Part shown: piece after piece, positions 25,860 through 39,349 of the stretch
How the letters are laid out: the number at the start of each line of letters is the position of its first letter
Numbering within the stretch: the first letter of the stretch is position 1
Source: Certhia americana
Taxonomy: Eukaryota > Chordata > Aves > Passeriformes > Certhiidae
Direction: 5' to 3'
Assembly (NCBI GenBank): GCA_018697195.1
Contig: CM031878.1
Span: 70,851,072 to 70,915,071 of the forward strand
DNA length: 64,000 nt
Position numbers and translations under genes: made by a program
The notes under the pieces: generated by a model
Told to the model about the DNA's origin: nothing
The model's database searches: none
What the model saw: only the letters and a program-made list of their open reading frames with translations

Positions 25860-26112
25860 AGCTAAGCAGCTGGCGTTTATTCCGTGGGTTGGAATCTCCG
25901 GTAAGAACGCCGTGGATCCGCAGGGAATGTCGGCGACACGGCGGGTGGTGCAGCAGCGCCGCCTGCGGGCTGGCGCGGGCACTGCATGCGCGCGGCGGAG
26001 CTGTTATTTTCCCGCAGCTCTCGGAGCGCCCAACGCTGCCTGAACTCCACCGTTTATTCAACGTGTGCACAACGAACTATGGAGCGGCTCCGATCATACA
26101 GCCTCCGGACTG
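25860..26112 (+). promoter_or_regulatory. ARL14EPL: CpG-rich promoter and probable 5' non-coding exon of ARL14EPL
   Basis: A compact CG-rich segment (many CG dinucleotides, for example around GCATGCGCGCGGCGG near 25984) 220-470 bases upstream of the first ARL14EPL coding exon. Two usable + strand donors are present: CTCCG|GTAAGA (GT at 25901-25902) and GGACTG|GTAATG (GT at 26113-26114). Either would end an untranslated exon 1. No TATA box was recognised. The assignment rests on position and composition; transcript data would be needed to fix the start. Confidence 0.55.
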
Positions 26113-26335
26113 GTAATGTTGAATACAGATAAATCCTGGTAGTATTTAATACAATTTTAAAATCGAGCCTTACAGCTTTACTGAGCCACATTTTGTTCTG
26201 TGTATGTTGCTGATTAAGAACACACACAAGCCCTGCGCAGATCTCACCTTCTTACCTTAAACCTCAAAATTAGAAGTCTGTTTATACCACCGTATATGTT
26301 TAACAAGTATGTGTATATTTCACAAAGGAGATAAA

Positions 26336-28552
<2,217 letters not shown>

Positions 28553-28610
28553 TTATATTCTGTTAGTTTTAGTGCCTGAACACTATTCTTTTTTCTTTAG
28601 GTTTTATTAA

Positions 28611-28616
28611 AATAAA
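28611..28616 (+). promoter_or_regulatory. ARL14EPL: Poly(A) signal of ARL14EPL
   Basis: A canonical AATAAA 59 bases after the stop codon, in an A/T-rich context, predicting a 3' UTR of about 80-90 bases. Confidence 0.7.
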
Positions 28617-29689
28617 TATTTGGTTTATGAATTGTCTCTAGTAAAGCACCTGGCAGTGGTGTTTGTGTTTTTTTATTGCTGCCTACCTAGCAAATCTTAC
28701 CATTCCCCATCAAGTAAAAGATTCTTCCTCATGCTTGTGAGCTTTGCTGAGGCACCTAGTCAACCCCTTCTAAATCTTGACTTTCTAAAATTGAAGGTGT
28801 CTGAACTGTTATGGGAAGATAATTTTCTTACCCTGGGAAGCTGAACTGCATTACTCGTAATGAAAGGTTTATGCCGATTTCTCTGCTTGTTCATTTACTC
28901 AGATGTGTGACACAGCTCTTTCTTTTGTGTAGGCTTGTCCAAGAGCCTTTTCATCCTGATGCATTCATTTGTCACGTAGGTGAGGCAGGAGGCATTTGAG
29001 ATAACATTGTTCTTTGAAACTAAGTCACTACTTTCCATGTTCATCTGTATATTAAGCAAAGGAGAACGGAAACAACTCTCGTTCAGCAATTCTTCCCTGC
29101 TGCTGAGGCTGAAAAACTGAAATGGACATGTTCAGTCAGCACTATTTTTTTACAGCATGTGGCACATTAAATGCCCACTAGTCATTAATTATATGGCTAA
29201 TTAGAGGGGATATTTGTCCTTCTGGACAGAAAAGTTTCTTTAGTTCCAGAAGTTTCCTCTTCTAGACATGACAGATTTTAAATACAATAACTTACACCCA
29301 GTCTTCTTATGAGGTAGGTGTTCTCATTCACGATAGGCATCCAAGACCTTTTTGAGGAGTGAGGGTCCCTCTAGATCCTGAAGGCTGTAGATGGTTGCAG
29401 GTGACTTCCAGAAGCATGCTGATAGTGAGGGAATCATTCTTTGTGCCTAATGCTTGTTTGTTTTTGAGGATACTCTCCTAACTTTGAATGTGGCACAAGT
29501 TTTCTCCCTTACCATAGGCCATTCTCTGTGACAAAAACCTTATGCTCCAAGACACTTATCTCCCAATACAAGAAACTTGGGAACAGGTCCCAAGAATGTT
29601 TTAACACCAAAATCTCCTTCTGACTTACTACCTTGGAAAGACTTTTTGTTCCTCTCAACTAATGACATGTTAAGCTTGTATCATGCTGA
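28617..29689. other. Intergenic DNA downstream of ARL14EPL
   Basis: No gene or transposon recognised until CR1 sequence begins near 29690. Confidence 0.4.
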
Positions 29690-32485
29690 TGGCATGGTCA
29701 ACAAGATGGAGGAGCTGGAAGCCATTGTCCAGTGGGAATGCTGTGACACAGTTACCATCAGTGAAACATGGTGGGACAACTGGCACAACTGGACTGCTGT
29801 GATAGATGGCTGTAAACTTTTCAGAAGGGTTGGGTGAGGAAAGAGAGGCGGGGAGCTAGCTGTGTATTTTAAGAAGAGTTTCAGTTGTCTTAAGCACAGA
29901 GGATCAATTCTCAATGGCAAGAATCAGAGAGAAGGACAACAAGGCAGATATCCTGGTAGGAATCCGTTGTAGACCACCTATCAGAATGGAGAAGCGGAAG
30001 AAATACTCTATAAGCAGTCTCACAATCACTTGCCCTACTTCTCTAGGGGAACTTCAGCTTTCCAGATGCCAACTGTCAATACAATATTGTAGTGAAACCA
30101 ATCCAGGAAGTTATTGGAGTATATGTAAGACTGTTTTCTGACACTGCAAGTGAGCCAAGGGAAGGTGCCTATTGGACCCATTCGTTGGGACCAGAAAAGA
30201 ACTAGAGAGTGATAGAATGGTCTGAGGCAATCCTGGGCACAGTGGTCATGAACGGATAACAGTTTTCAATTTCCAGGAAAAAAAGGAAGGGGGTTAGCAT
30301 AACTGCCATCTTGGATTTAGGAAAGTCTGTCAAGGGGCCTGGTTGTCAAAATCCCTTAGGAGGCAGTGCTGAATGGCAAAGGAGTCCAGGTCTTTCAAGA
30401 TGGAAATTTTCAGGGTGCAAGCTGATGTGGAAGAAGGCCATCCTAGCTGACCAGAGAGCTTTGGCTGGAATTCTGGTAAAAAAGAGAATATACTACCTTT
30501 GGAGGAAGGGGAAGACAGCTTGGGAGGATTACAAGGATGTTATGAGGTTATGAAGGGAAAGAAATAGAAGAGACAAAGCCCAGAAATTTATCTGGCTACT
30601 GCTGTAAAAGACAACAAATGTTTTTATGAGTACACCAAATGTTTTTGTAAATACATAGGGAATTGTTTGGATAATGTTCTTAAGCACATGGTGTAGCTCT
30701 TGGGAGTGCAGGACTAAAAAGTTAGACTTCATAAGCCTTGTGGGTCCCTTCTGACTCAGCACATTCTGTGATTCTGTGATCACGAAAAATGGAGGGCTAA
30801 GGAGGATCTCCTTACCTCATGGATGTGGGGAGATGCATTATGTCAAAGGATGAGGAAAGTGCAGGGGTACTAGTGCCATCTTTGCCTCTGTCTTTAACAG
30901 CAAAACAGCTTGTTCTTTGGGTACCCCACCTCATGAACTGGAAGACAGGGATGGGGATCAGAATGAAGCCTGCATATCAAAGGGGTCATGGCCACTGACC
31001 TGTTACACCACTCAGACACACACAAGTCCATGGGGCTGGATGGGACCCACTGAAAGCTACTGAAGGAGCTGTCAGCAAAGCTCATCAAGCCACTTTCCAT
31101 CATGCACCAGCAGTCCTGGATAACTGAGATGACAGGAAGTTAGCAAATACTATGCCAATCCACAGGAAGGTTTGGAAGGAGTATTCAGGGAACTACAGGC
31201 CCATCAGTCTGCCCTTGGTGCCAGAGAGGGTCTTGAAGCACATGCCTTCACTTGGCATGTATGTGACAACCAGGGGATCAGGCACAGACAGTTTGGGTTC
31301 AGGAAAGGCAGGTCCTGTTTGACTAACTTTATCTTGTTTTGTGACAGGGTGACCCTGTCTAATGGATAAAGAAAAGACTGTAGATGTGTCTACCTGGACT
31401 TCAGTAAAGCCTTTGACACTGTTTCCCATAGCATTTTCCTGGAGAAACTGACTGCTCATGGTTTGGACGGGGCACTCTGCCCTGGATTAAAAACTGGCTG
31501 GATGGCCAGGCCCAGAGAGAGAAGGTGAATGGAGTTACATCCAGCTGGAGGCTGTTCAGCAGTGGTGTTCCCCATAGATCACTGTTGGAGCCAGTCCTGT
31601 TAAGTAACTGGTTTGAGTGCCCCCTCAGTCATTTCAGAGATGACACTAAATTGGGTGGGAGTGCTGATTTGCTGGAGGGTAGGAAGGCTTTGCAGAGGGA
31701 TCTGCCCAGGATGGATTGATGGGGCCAAGGCCAACTGGGTGAGATTCAACAAGGTGAGGTGCTGGGTCCTTGGGCTACAACAACCTCATGCAGGAGTTGG
31801 AGAGGAGTGGCTAGAGAGCTGCATAGAGGAAAAAGACCTGAGGGTGCTGGTCATCAGCAGCTGACCATGAGCCAGTGTGTGCACAAGTGGCCAAAAGGCC
31901 ATTGGCCAGTGGTGTAGACACCAGTACCAGGGCAGAGACTGTCGCCTGAACCAGGCAAAGGTGAGGCCACACCTCATGTGCTGTGTCCAGTTTTGGGATC
32001 CTCTCTATAAGACAGACATTGATCTGGAACACATCCACACTCTGGAGTGGGCCCAGAGAAGGGCAATGGAGTTGTTGAAGGATTTGGAGCACAAGTTCTA
32101 TTACGAGAAGCTGAAGAAGCTGGGGGTGTTTAGCGTGGAAGAAAGGAGGCTCAGGGGAAACCTTATCTCTCTCTACAACCACCTGAAAGGAGGCTGTAGA
32201 CAGGTGAGAGTTGATCTCTTCTCCTGGGTAACAAGTAATAGGATTAGAGAAAATGGTCTCCATTTGCACCAGGGGAATTTCAGATTGGATATTAGGAAAA
32301 ATTTTTTCACTGAAGTAGTAGTCAGGCATTGGAATAGGCTGGCCAGAAAAGCTGGTCAAATCACCATCCATCCATCAAAAGCACCCAAAAGGCATGTGAA
32401 TGTGGCACTTGAAGACATGGTTTAGTGGTTGGACATGATGATCTTAAAGGTCTTTCCAACCTAAACAATTCTATACTTCTATAAA
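29690..32485 (+). mobile_element. Long but broken CR1 LINE (ORF2 and 3' end)
   Basis: CR1 non-LTR retrotransposon, about 2.8 kb. In order: the endonuclease start (TVTISETWWDNWHNW near 29751-29795), the endonuclease-to-RT linker (KKRIYYLWRKGKTAWEDYKDV near 30476-30538), a WRAKED block near 30790, the RT region with NYRPISL (31189), an F/L-rich QFGFRKGRSCLTNF block (31288-31340), YLDFSKAFDTVSH (31391) and the thumb/C-terminal block [12 protein letters not shown] (32041) to [14 protein letters not shown]. The 3' end reaches AAAGGTCTTTCCAACCTAAA and ATTCTAT-type tail repeats near 32480. Multiple stops and frameshifts make it inactive. A short CR1 tail of a different copy interrupts it near 30690-30782. 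Confidence 0.88.
30690..30782 (+). mobile_element. Nested CR1 3' tail inside CR1 ORF2
   Basis: GGGTCCCTTCTGACTCAGC followed by ATTCTGTGATTCTGTGATC is the terminus of a CR1 element, yet it sits in the middle of the ORF2 of the surrounding copy, whose linker and WRAKED-type coding resume immediately afterwards. The simplest reading is a later, very short 5'-truncated insertion. The upstream border is approximate. Confidence 0.6.
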
Positions 32486-34294
32486 AACACACACTAAAAA
32501 AAAAAATCCAAACAAAAAACCACCATAGGAATGTCTTTTATGGTGGCTAAAACACTCTGTTTTGGTAATTAGATTTGGTGATGTTCTCTCATCACCAAAT
32601 AATACTTCACTGGTCCCCAAGTATCCTTTGACTTCTGCTAGGAGTCCAAAAAACCCACATCATATCTTAGCTACATTTCTTAATGTAGGTGGAAATTGTG
32701 CTGATGAGTCAGGAGTTAAGGATTGTTTCTAGTTCCAGATGTCCTGTAGACTCATTCTAGACTTGATGGAAAAAGCAGCTCTTTAAGAGGATACAGTTGA
32801 TTTAAATTGACAGGAATGGCAGACTTCCTTTGACATAACCTCAAGATCTGAAATGGACAGGTTTGAATTAGCATCTATTTCTTTCTATTTTAAGGCAAAA
32901 ACCTAAATAGTTTATCACATGGATTCCTGTGGTAAGACTGCATGTTACATTTTCTGAGTAACGTGTTTAATACCAGTTTGGTGGAAATCGCATTGTTGAA
33001 TTCATTGTGTTACTCTGTAGTTTTTAAAATGGACTGTGACTCAGTAACAGTCCTAGCTAAATGCAAAATCAAGAGAACTCCATCACAAACACACTTATAG
33101 CAAACTTGGAAATAGAACACAAAACCTGGAAAAAAAAGAAAGGTGAGAGCCAAGATAAAGAAATAATAGGGCAGAGGCAATTCTGCTGTGGTTTGAAAAT
33201 GACTCTACAATTGCAACCTGCTAACTTTTCCCTAAATTCCAAGTGAGCAGTTCAGAGTGCACAAGTATAATTCTATTAGGGCAAATGTACATGGGGAAGA
33301 AAACATGTTATACATAGTTTTATATGGATTGTGAAAGTTAGTGGTAGATATAAATAGCAACACAGTGCTATATCTGATAGTTTTCCTAGTCAATTACATA
33401 ATACCACACTGTATGACATTATGGTTTTAAATCCCTTAAGAAAAATAGTAGAGAACATTTTGTAGTCCCATGTGAGATTAGTTATGCTCCAGATGACATC
33501 AGATCATCTTCCACCTTATAAATCAGTCTAAATAGAACATGATTTTCCCTATGGAATAAGTTTGCTCTGGAAAGCTGTTTAAAATAAGGGAAAGCAGATC
33601 AATGAACTCTGCCTTAGGATCTGTGTCCTTCTCTCTCTTCCTGATTCCTCCCCTCCTCCCCAGATTATGCAGTTCAAACAACTTGCAACTCCATGAATTT
33701 ACTTTTCCAGTCTTTTTCTTGTCCATGTAGCTCTTTGGCTTATGGCCACCAGGGATGCCATTGCAGCTTAAGGAAAGGAAACAGTATGGATAGATACATA
33801 TCAAACTACACCATAAACTAAAATACCATCTCTCAATCTCTGGTCTAAAAATTGATTCAGCTTGTTTAATTTGAAATTATTGTGACTTCCACAGTATTTC
33901 CCTTGCTTACAATCATTATCTGTCTGGAAGGGGATATTCACCCTCTGCTTTATTAGATATTATTACTACAAAGACACCAATCTCAGGGAAATGAGTAGTG
34001 TGTTCCCATATGATTTTTGCATAAAGATGCTTCTTTCCCTTCTAGAATCCTATGTACTTGGGCATTGTCTTATTGGAGTTGTTTTAATTCCAAAGTCTAC
34101 ATCTCCTGCCTTTTACAAACTTGAAAACTAAGAAAATAAAATAAGACCTATGCACAGCATTTAATTGTTTACCTTCATTGTACTGAGTTAGACAACAAGC
34201 TAGAAATCCATCCACTACAGACATTCTATACTTAACAATGTGTCTACCTCTCTACCTCTGAAGTTGTCACAGCTATGAGGAAAAAATCCCACAA
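32486..34294. other. Intergenic DNA downstream of the CR1
   Basis: No gene recognised. Short minus-strand and plus-strand frames (such as 33523-33804) have no similarity or splice context. Confidence 0.4.
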
Positions 34295-34475
34295 CAGCTG
34301 TCCTTTCATATTGTATCGGACACGACTGCTTCTACAACAGAGGCCAGTAAAAAGGAAGTATTAATAGAACTATTAACATGTGGCTCAAAAGAGGCAAAGG
34401 CAAGATCCATTAAACATTATGACTTTTAAGATGTGAAGGTATGTAAAAGACCATGCAGGCATCTGAGGCTTTATT
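34295..34475 (+). repeat. Left arm of a 180-bp inverted repeat
   Basis: This segment, from CAGCTGTCCTTTCATATTG to GGCATCTGAGGCTTTATT, matches the reverse complement of 35823-36006 at roughly nine bases in ten by eye, with blocks such as GGCAAAGGCAAGATCCATTAAA nearly unchanged except single bases. The identity of the repeat family is unknown; in this orientation there is an open frame of about 35 codons without recognised similarity. Confidence 0.85.
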
Positions 34476-35335
34476 GGGTGAGTTAAGAGATGGGAGTTTT
34501 GAATACAGCAGACCAAAGCTGTATTGGGGCAGTAGCCTGATTAGCTAGCCAGCTGTAGCAGGACCACCATTCTCTTGTCTACCTCTATTTCTCTGCTACT
34601 AAAAGAGACATGCAATGTTGATTTTTCCCTTGCTCAGTATTTGCAAATCCTTCACACAAAGTTCCACAGCGAAAAATTGTATAAGATAGCACTTCTGAAA
34701 CACAGGATTAGGAATACAATAGATCATCGCACTGTAAAACAACAGGCAGAAAATTGAGATCTTCTTTCCCAAAGTAAGCTCCCACATTTTTATATAAAAA
34801 TTGGTATGGGGTTCCTGTCCAAATGGGGACTTAACATTAGATAACTTAGGTAAACCACAAGGTATTCAGTTTACCTTCAGTGCTTTAAAAACAACGAAGA
34901 ACAGTCAGTCCTGGGAAAAGTCAGATCCGTGGTTCCAGAAAGTCTACATATTTCAGTTACAAGAAACTAAACTGTTCCTCCTGGTTTAAAATTAAATTCT
35001 GTATATGGCAAATTGCCATTCAATCCCACTGCATCATTAAAGCATTAAAAAAAGAGAAAAAAGAGAAAAGAAGAAAAAGATACATTTTTTAATTCTTTTC
35101 CATAAAATTTTCATCATCCTTTTAAATACCTCCTATAAGAACGCAACTGAACTTTGTCTATATCCATCTGTACTATGGTATATAGTACAGAATACTGTTT
35201 TGACTCACTTAAGGTCAAAAACCAAAAGAGAAAGAAAGAAATATAGACTGATACTCTCTGAATAAATATTCAAATATCCTTAAATACATATTTGCACCAA
35301 ATGCATTACAGTTCCTACAGCTCTTTTGAGTTGGC
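34476..35335. other. Spacer of the inverted repeat before the CR1 fragment
   Basis: No gene recognised. Contains an A/G-rich low-complexity stretch near 35046-35081. Confidence 0.4.
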
Positions 35336-35819
35336 ATGGCAGGATGGGGTGATGAGGGGAGAGCAGTGGATGTTGTCTACCTCAGCTTCAGCAAGGCTTT
35401 TGACATTGTCTCCTATAGCATCCTTGTAGGTAAGCTCAGGAAATGTCAGTTAAAGGAATGGACAATGAGATGGATCAATAGCTGGCTGAAGGGCAGAGCT
35501 CAGAGGATAATGATGAGTAGAGTAGAATCCAGGTGGAGGCCTGTAGTCAGTGGCATTCCCCAGGGATCAGTACTGGGTTTAGTCTCACTCAGCTTGTTTG
35601 TCAACGACCTGGATGAAGGGATTGAATGCACCTGCAGCAGGTTTGCTGATGATACAGAACTGGGGGGATTGGCTGATCCACCTGAAGGCTGTGCATTCAG
35701 TGGGACCTTGACAGGCTGGAAAGCTGGGCAGAGAGAAACCTAATGAAGTTCACCAAGGGCAAGTATAGGGTGCTACACCTGGGGAGGAATAACCCCACGT
35801 ACCAGCACAGGCTGGTACA
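35336..35819 (+). mobile_element. CR1 LINE reverse-transcriptase fragment, truncated at both ends
   Basis: Uninterrupted frame of 135 codons at 35336-35743 encoding the CR1 RT palm: VVYLSFSKAFDIVSYSIL, the GIPQGSVLG motif, then FADDTELGG with both catalytic aspartates kept. CR1 similarity continues to the GGTGCTACACCTGGGGAGG block and stops abruptly at about 35819, where the inverted-repeat arm begins. No CR1 3' end is present, unusual for an element that normally keeps its 3' end, so the right side was removed by a later rearrangement. Not a functional gene. Confidence 0.88.
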
Positions 35820-35822
35820 TCA

Positions 35823-36006
35823 AATAAAACCTCAGATGCCTCCGTGGTCTTTTGCATACCTTCACATCTTAAAAGTCGTAATATTTAATGGATCTTGCCT
35901 TTGCCTCTTCTGATCCACATGTTAGTAGTTCTATTAATACTTCCTTTTTGCTGGCCTCTGTTGTAGAAGCAGTTTTAAGTATGCAATGCAATATGAAAGG
36001 ACAGCT
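35823..36006 (-). repeat. Right arm of the 180-bp inverted repeat
   Basis: Reverse-complement partner of 34295-34475. It is wedged between the truncated CR1 (ends about 35819) and the start of the proviral LTR at 36022, leaving only about 16 bases to the LTR. Confidence 0.85.
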
Positions 36007-36021
36007 GGTACACAGCTGACC

Positions 36022-36599
36022 TGTTATGAATAAGTTCCTAAGATTGTTAAATTAGTCGTTAGTTGATGCTGTTCCTAAGTTTGTAAGTCAAATCTCGTGT
36101 TCATTGTTAATAGAAAAAATTACCTTGTCCCCCCCAACTGTACTTTCCCTATCCCGTCGGGAAATGCTGCCTGCTGCTGCGCCCCAAAACAATGCCCGCC
36201 ACTAAGATAACCACCATGAATATGTAAATGTGAAAAACACAACGAGCCTACATGACATCTTGAAAAACCAACAACATACTGCACCTGAGAAAAGGCTGAG
36301 CAATCCCCCAGGGCACTTTCAGTTCGGAATGTGGCCACCATAATCTGAATGGGAGTCGACTAGAGTGACACCCCTGGACTTCGAGCGAGCCATTGTCTTC
36401 CCAAGGACTCTCGTGAGGATGGAAGCCCCAGCTCTGCCCTAGAGGCAAAGCTGCAACGTTCCTCCTCCTCCACATCATCTACGGGAGCAGCAGCGGCGGT
36501 GTGCGCAACCGCTTGGGCTTCCCACCCCAAAGAGCTGATTTCAATAAAGGCCATTTGAAAGGAGCTGGCCTCCTGGCCATTTTTCATATTGACATCTCA
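36022..36599 (+). repeat. 5' LTR of the gammaretrovirus-like provirus
   Basis: 578 bases from TGTTATGAATAAG to GACATCTCA, with TG and CA ends. An AATAAA poly(A) signal lies at 36543-36548, leaving a short R-U5. Identity of the start is confirmed by the 87-base repeat at 41765 and by the inverted copy at 42944-43400. Confidence 0.85.
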
Positions 36600-36601
36600 A
36601 C

Positions 36602-36619
36602 TGGGGGCGTGTCCAGGAC
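36602..36619 (+). other. Primer-binding site, tRNA-Pro-like
   Basis: TGGGGGCGTGTCCAGGAC begins two bases after the LTR. It matches the proline-tRNA PBS typical of gammaretroviruses at 14 of 18 positions. Mismatches are expected in a fossil copy. Confidence 0.75.
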
Positions 36620-38100
36620 AGCCACACCTGAAGAGGACCAGAAGACGGGACGGCTGCCCACCTTCTAGGACCTTCAGGACAGCTGGCTATCTGGACCGAA
36701 GAAATCAGCTTGGGACCAGCAACGCTGAGGAGCGCTGGAAGTGTAAGTGACTGCGTGGTGGGAGTAGGAAGCGAGCGAGATGGCATCCCTTCGCCAAAGC
36801 CATCTCTTGGTGGGTGGGGTGGCTAGGAGGCAAAGGGGGAATTCTTCCACCACTTACTTACATTCAGCCCTCACGGAGAAGCTATCCTCTCTGGGGAAGG
36901 GGGATAGTCAGGGAGCAGAGGGGCAGGGGGTTCCAGGGTGAACCCTGCTGACCAAAAACTTTGTGGACGGCACGGAGACAGGGACGGGGGAAAATCCCAG
37001 GTGGTCTAGTGCTAGGGTCCCCTCAACATCGACTCAGTAGTGCTCACAGTCTCCACTGACTGGGGAGTCAGGGAGGCAAGGCGGGGGGGAACGAAGGCAG
37101 TTTTTGTACAGGGTACCCCCAGGTACTGCCAGCGCCAAGTGTCCAGGAGTTCCCCTATCCCCAGGGGCGGACCAGACACGCTGTAGGTGGTGTGCTGTCG
37201 CAGCTCCAAGGGAAGGAGGCTGTAAACCCACTGCTCTGGGCACAAGGGTGGGGAGTCTGAGACGGCAGGCAAGGCGGGCATCACACATACCCACACACAA
37301 ATCCCTTTAACCGAGGCCATTCCGCTGGGGAGGGGTGGTCAAGCCGGGTCGGTGGAAGGTAAAGGGGTCGGGCCCCGCTTGGGTACATACCCCCGGGTAA
37401 TCCCTGAGAGTCTTTTTCTTCCTTCCTGACTCTTCAGAAAAAACTCAGGAAGGAGATGGCATTAGGGACAGGACTGCTCTAGCCCGAGGAGCGGACTATA
37501 GGTCCGGCCTGGTGGGAGGCTAGGCAAGGGGAAATCCTGAGGCCTGAAGGGAGGACCCTAGTGCTTGGGACCCCGGCAGCGTCGACAAAGAGTGCTCAGA
37601 GTCCCGTGGGGGCGAGGTGCGGGGGTATGTAGGGGGTCCTGTCAATAGGAGGGACTCCAAAGGTCCAGAAGGGCTGTTGGGCTTTATGGTGTGAGTGAGT
37701 ATAGGAGTGAGTGAACCCCCATCCTTTGTCTTATGGTATGAGTGAGTGAATGATTGGACCCTCAAAAATGTATTAACAAAACTAATTTCTGAAACCCAGA
37801 TGAATTGGCTTAAATGTCTACCAGAGAGTTTGAGTTAATTAAAAGACTAGGTTGCCCATCTATCTATCTATTTTTTGTTTGGGTAGGGGCACCTTTAAAG
37901 TTTTTGGGTTTGTTTTTGTAGACAAAAAAAAAAAAAAAAAAAAGGGAGGGATGCAATAGTAAGAGAGCAGGTTCCTTTAAGAAGAAAATAAAGAATATTC
38001 CCCCTGATAGCCCTCTTGGACAGTTATTGGACAGATAGGAGGCTTTAGAGATAACAAAAGGCCTGAATAAGATCAATTTAGTCTACTACTGCACAGAGGT
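36620..38100 (+). other. Proviral leader with inserted integrase duplicate
   Basis: Untranslated leader, longer than usual. It contains a 67-base perfect copy of integrase sequence at 37757-37823 (partner 39899-39965), GTGAGTGA-type short repeats near 37687-37752, an ATCT run near 37858-37870 and an A homopolymer at about 37922-37942. Confidence 0.6.
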
Positions 38101-39290
38101 TTGGCCAAAATTACAGCTACAGGGGGAGTGGCCATGGTATGGAACCCAAGATCAATGGATATGCTCACAACTTAGTCAACATCTAAGGGCCAAAGCTGTC
38201 CTGACTTTGAGCAATTGGTATATCTCCACCTGTTGGCAAAATGCAGCAGGTGGAGATAGTGTAAAGATATATAAATTACAAGGAAAGGAAAAAGAGAAGG
38301 GAATGAGGGAAAAAGAGGAAAAAGATGAGACCCCCTTGAATACCTGCCACCTCCCCCCCTATTTACCCACTATCCAGTGGTACCCGAAGCCCTTCCACCA
38401 GTTCCCCTGATCATGCCCCAAGCCCCTTCTACAACCTCCCCTGTAGTAACTCCAGTTCTCCCTCCAACCCTTACTGCTAAGCCTTCAGTTCTTCCCCCTT
38501 TGGAACCTATAATCTCTCCCTCCCTGTCAGTAAACACCCAGCTTCCGTCTCCTCCCGGTGTCTCTGTCTCAAACTCAACCTCCCTACCAGCCCTGTCCAA
38601 TACCTCCTTGCCTTCCTCTGATCTACCAATGCCCCCAGCTTCTCCTGCTGTTCCACAATCTATTCCCTCTATTCCACCCTCAGTACCTTTAGTTGTTAAG
38701 TCCAATCTCCTCCCCCTTGCCCAATGCTGTTCCTGCTCCTCCCTCCAATTGGGAGAAGAGCCTGTCATCAAATACTAATGTACCTCCTAACACATCTCCT
38801 AGGTACCAACAAACCTGCACACTCCCGACTGCATCCCAAAATGAGGAGCTTGTTAGTGGACCTTATTGTAACACCAGGTCCAAGATATCAAGGGCAGAGA
38901 AGCTTTTTCCCCTCAGGGAAGTTCCCATAGGTGGGGTGGCAGGAGGAGTTGGATTTGTGAATGCCCCTCTAACAGCCTCCAAAGTTTGAAGATTTAAAAA
39001 AGAATTAGAGAATTTAGTAGAAGACCCAGTTGGAATATCAAATCAAGTGGACCAGTTTCTAGGAAAAAGATGAGACCCCAGCTAATTGGCTTAACCAACT
39101 GAGGAAGAACTTCAAATTATATTCAAACATAGACCCTGTGACAGACCAGAAGGCCAAGTATTGTTAAAGGTACAGTTTGTTACTAAAGCTTGGCCAGACA
39201 TCAGAAGAAAAATAGAAAAGATGGAAGATTGGCAGCAGAAAAACATAAATGAGTTACTGACAGAAGCCGACATTCAGTGAAAAGGAGTTA
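38100..39290 (+). pseudogene. gag remnant (matrix, proline-rich domain, capsid start)
   Basis: A matrix-like segment (around 38140-38375) runs into a 133-codon open frame at 38377-38778 dominated by Pro, Ser and Leu, resembling the p12-like linker of gammaretroviral Gag. A capsid start follows with FPLREVPIGG near 38900 and FKKELENLVEDPVG after an in-frame stop near 38986. Frame changes and stops break the gene at several points. Capsid is cut off: downstream sequence moves directly to integrase without protease or RT. Confidence 0.7.
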
Positions 39291-39349
39291 AGGAAAATAA
39301 AAGAATTAAGATTACACCAAAGAGAACAAGGGGAATGGCTGACATCTAA

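Noticed and set aside
25412..26070. Phe/Lys-rich frames on both strands near the ARL14EPL promoter
   Set aside because: They are translations of the poly(A) and AAAAG repeats.
31811..32371. 186-codon minus-strand frame
   Set aside because: It is the antisense shadow of the CR1 ORF2 C-terminal region on the + strand.
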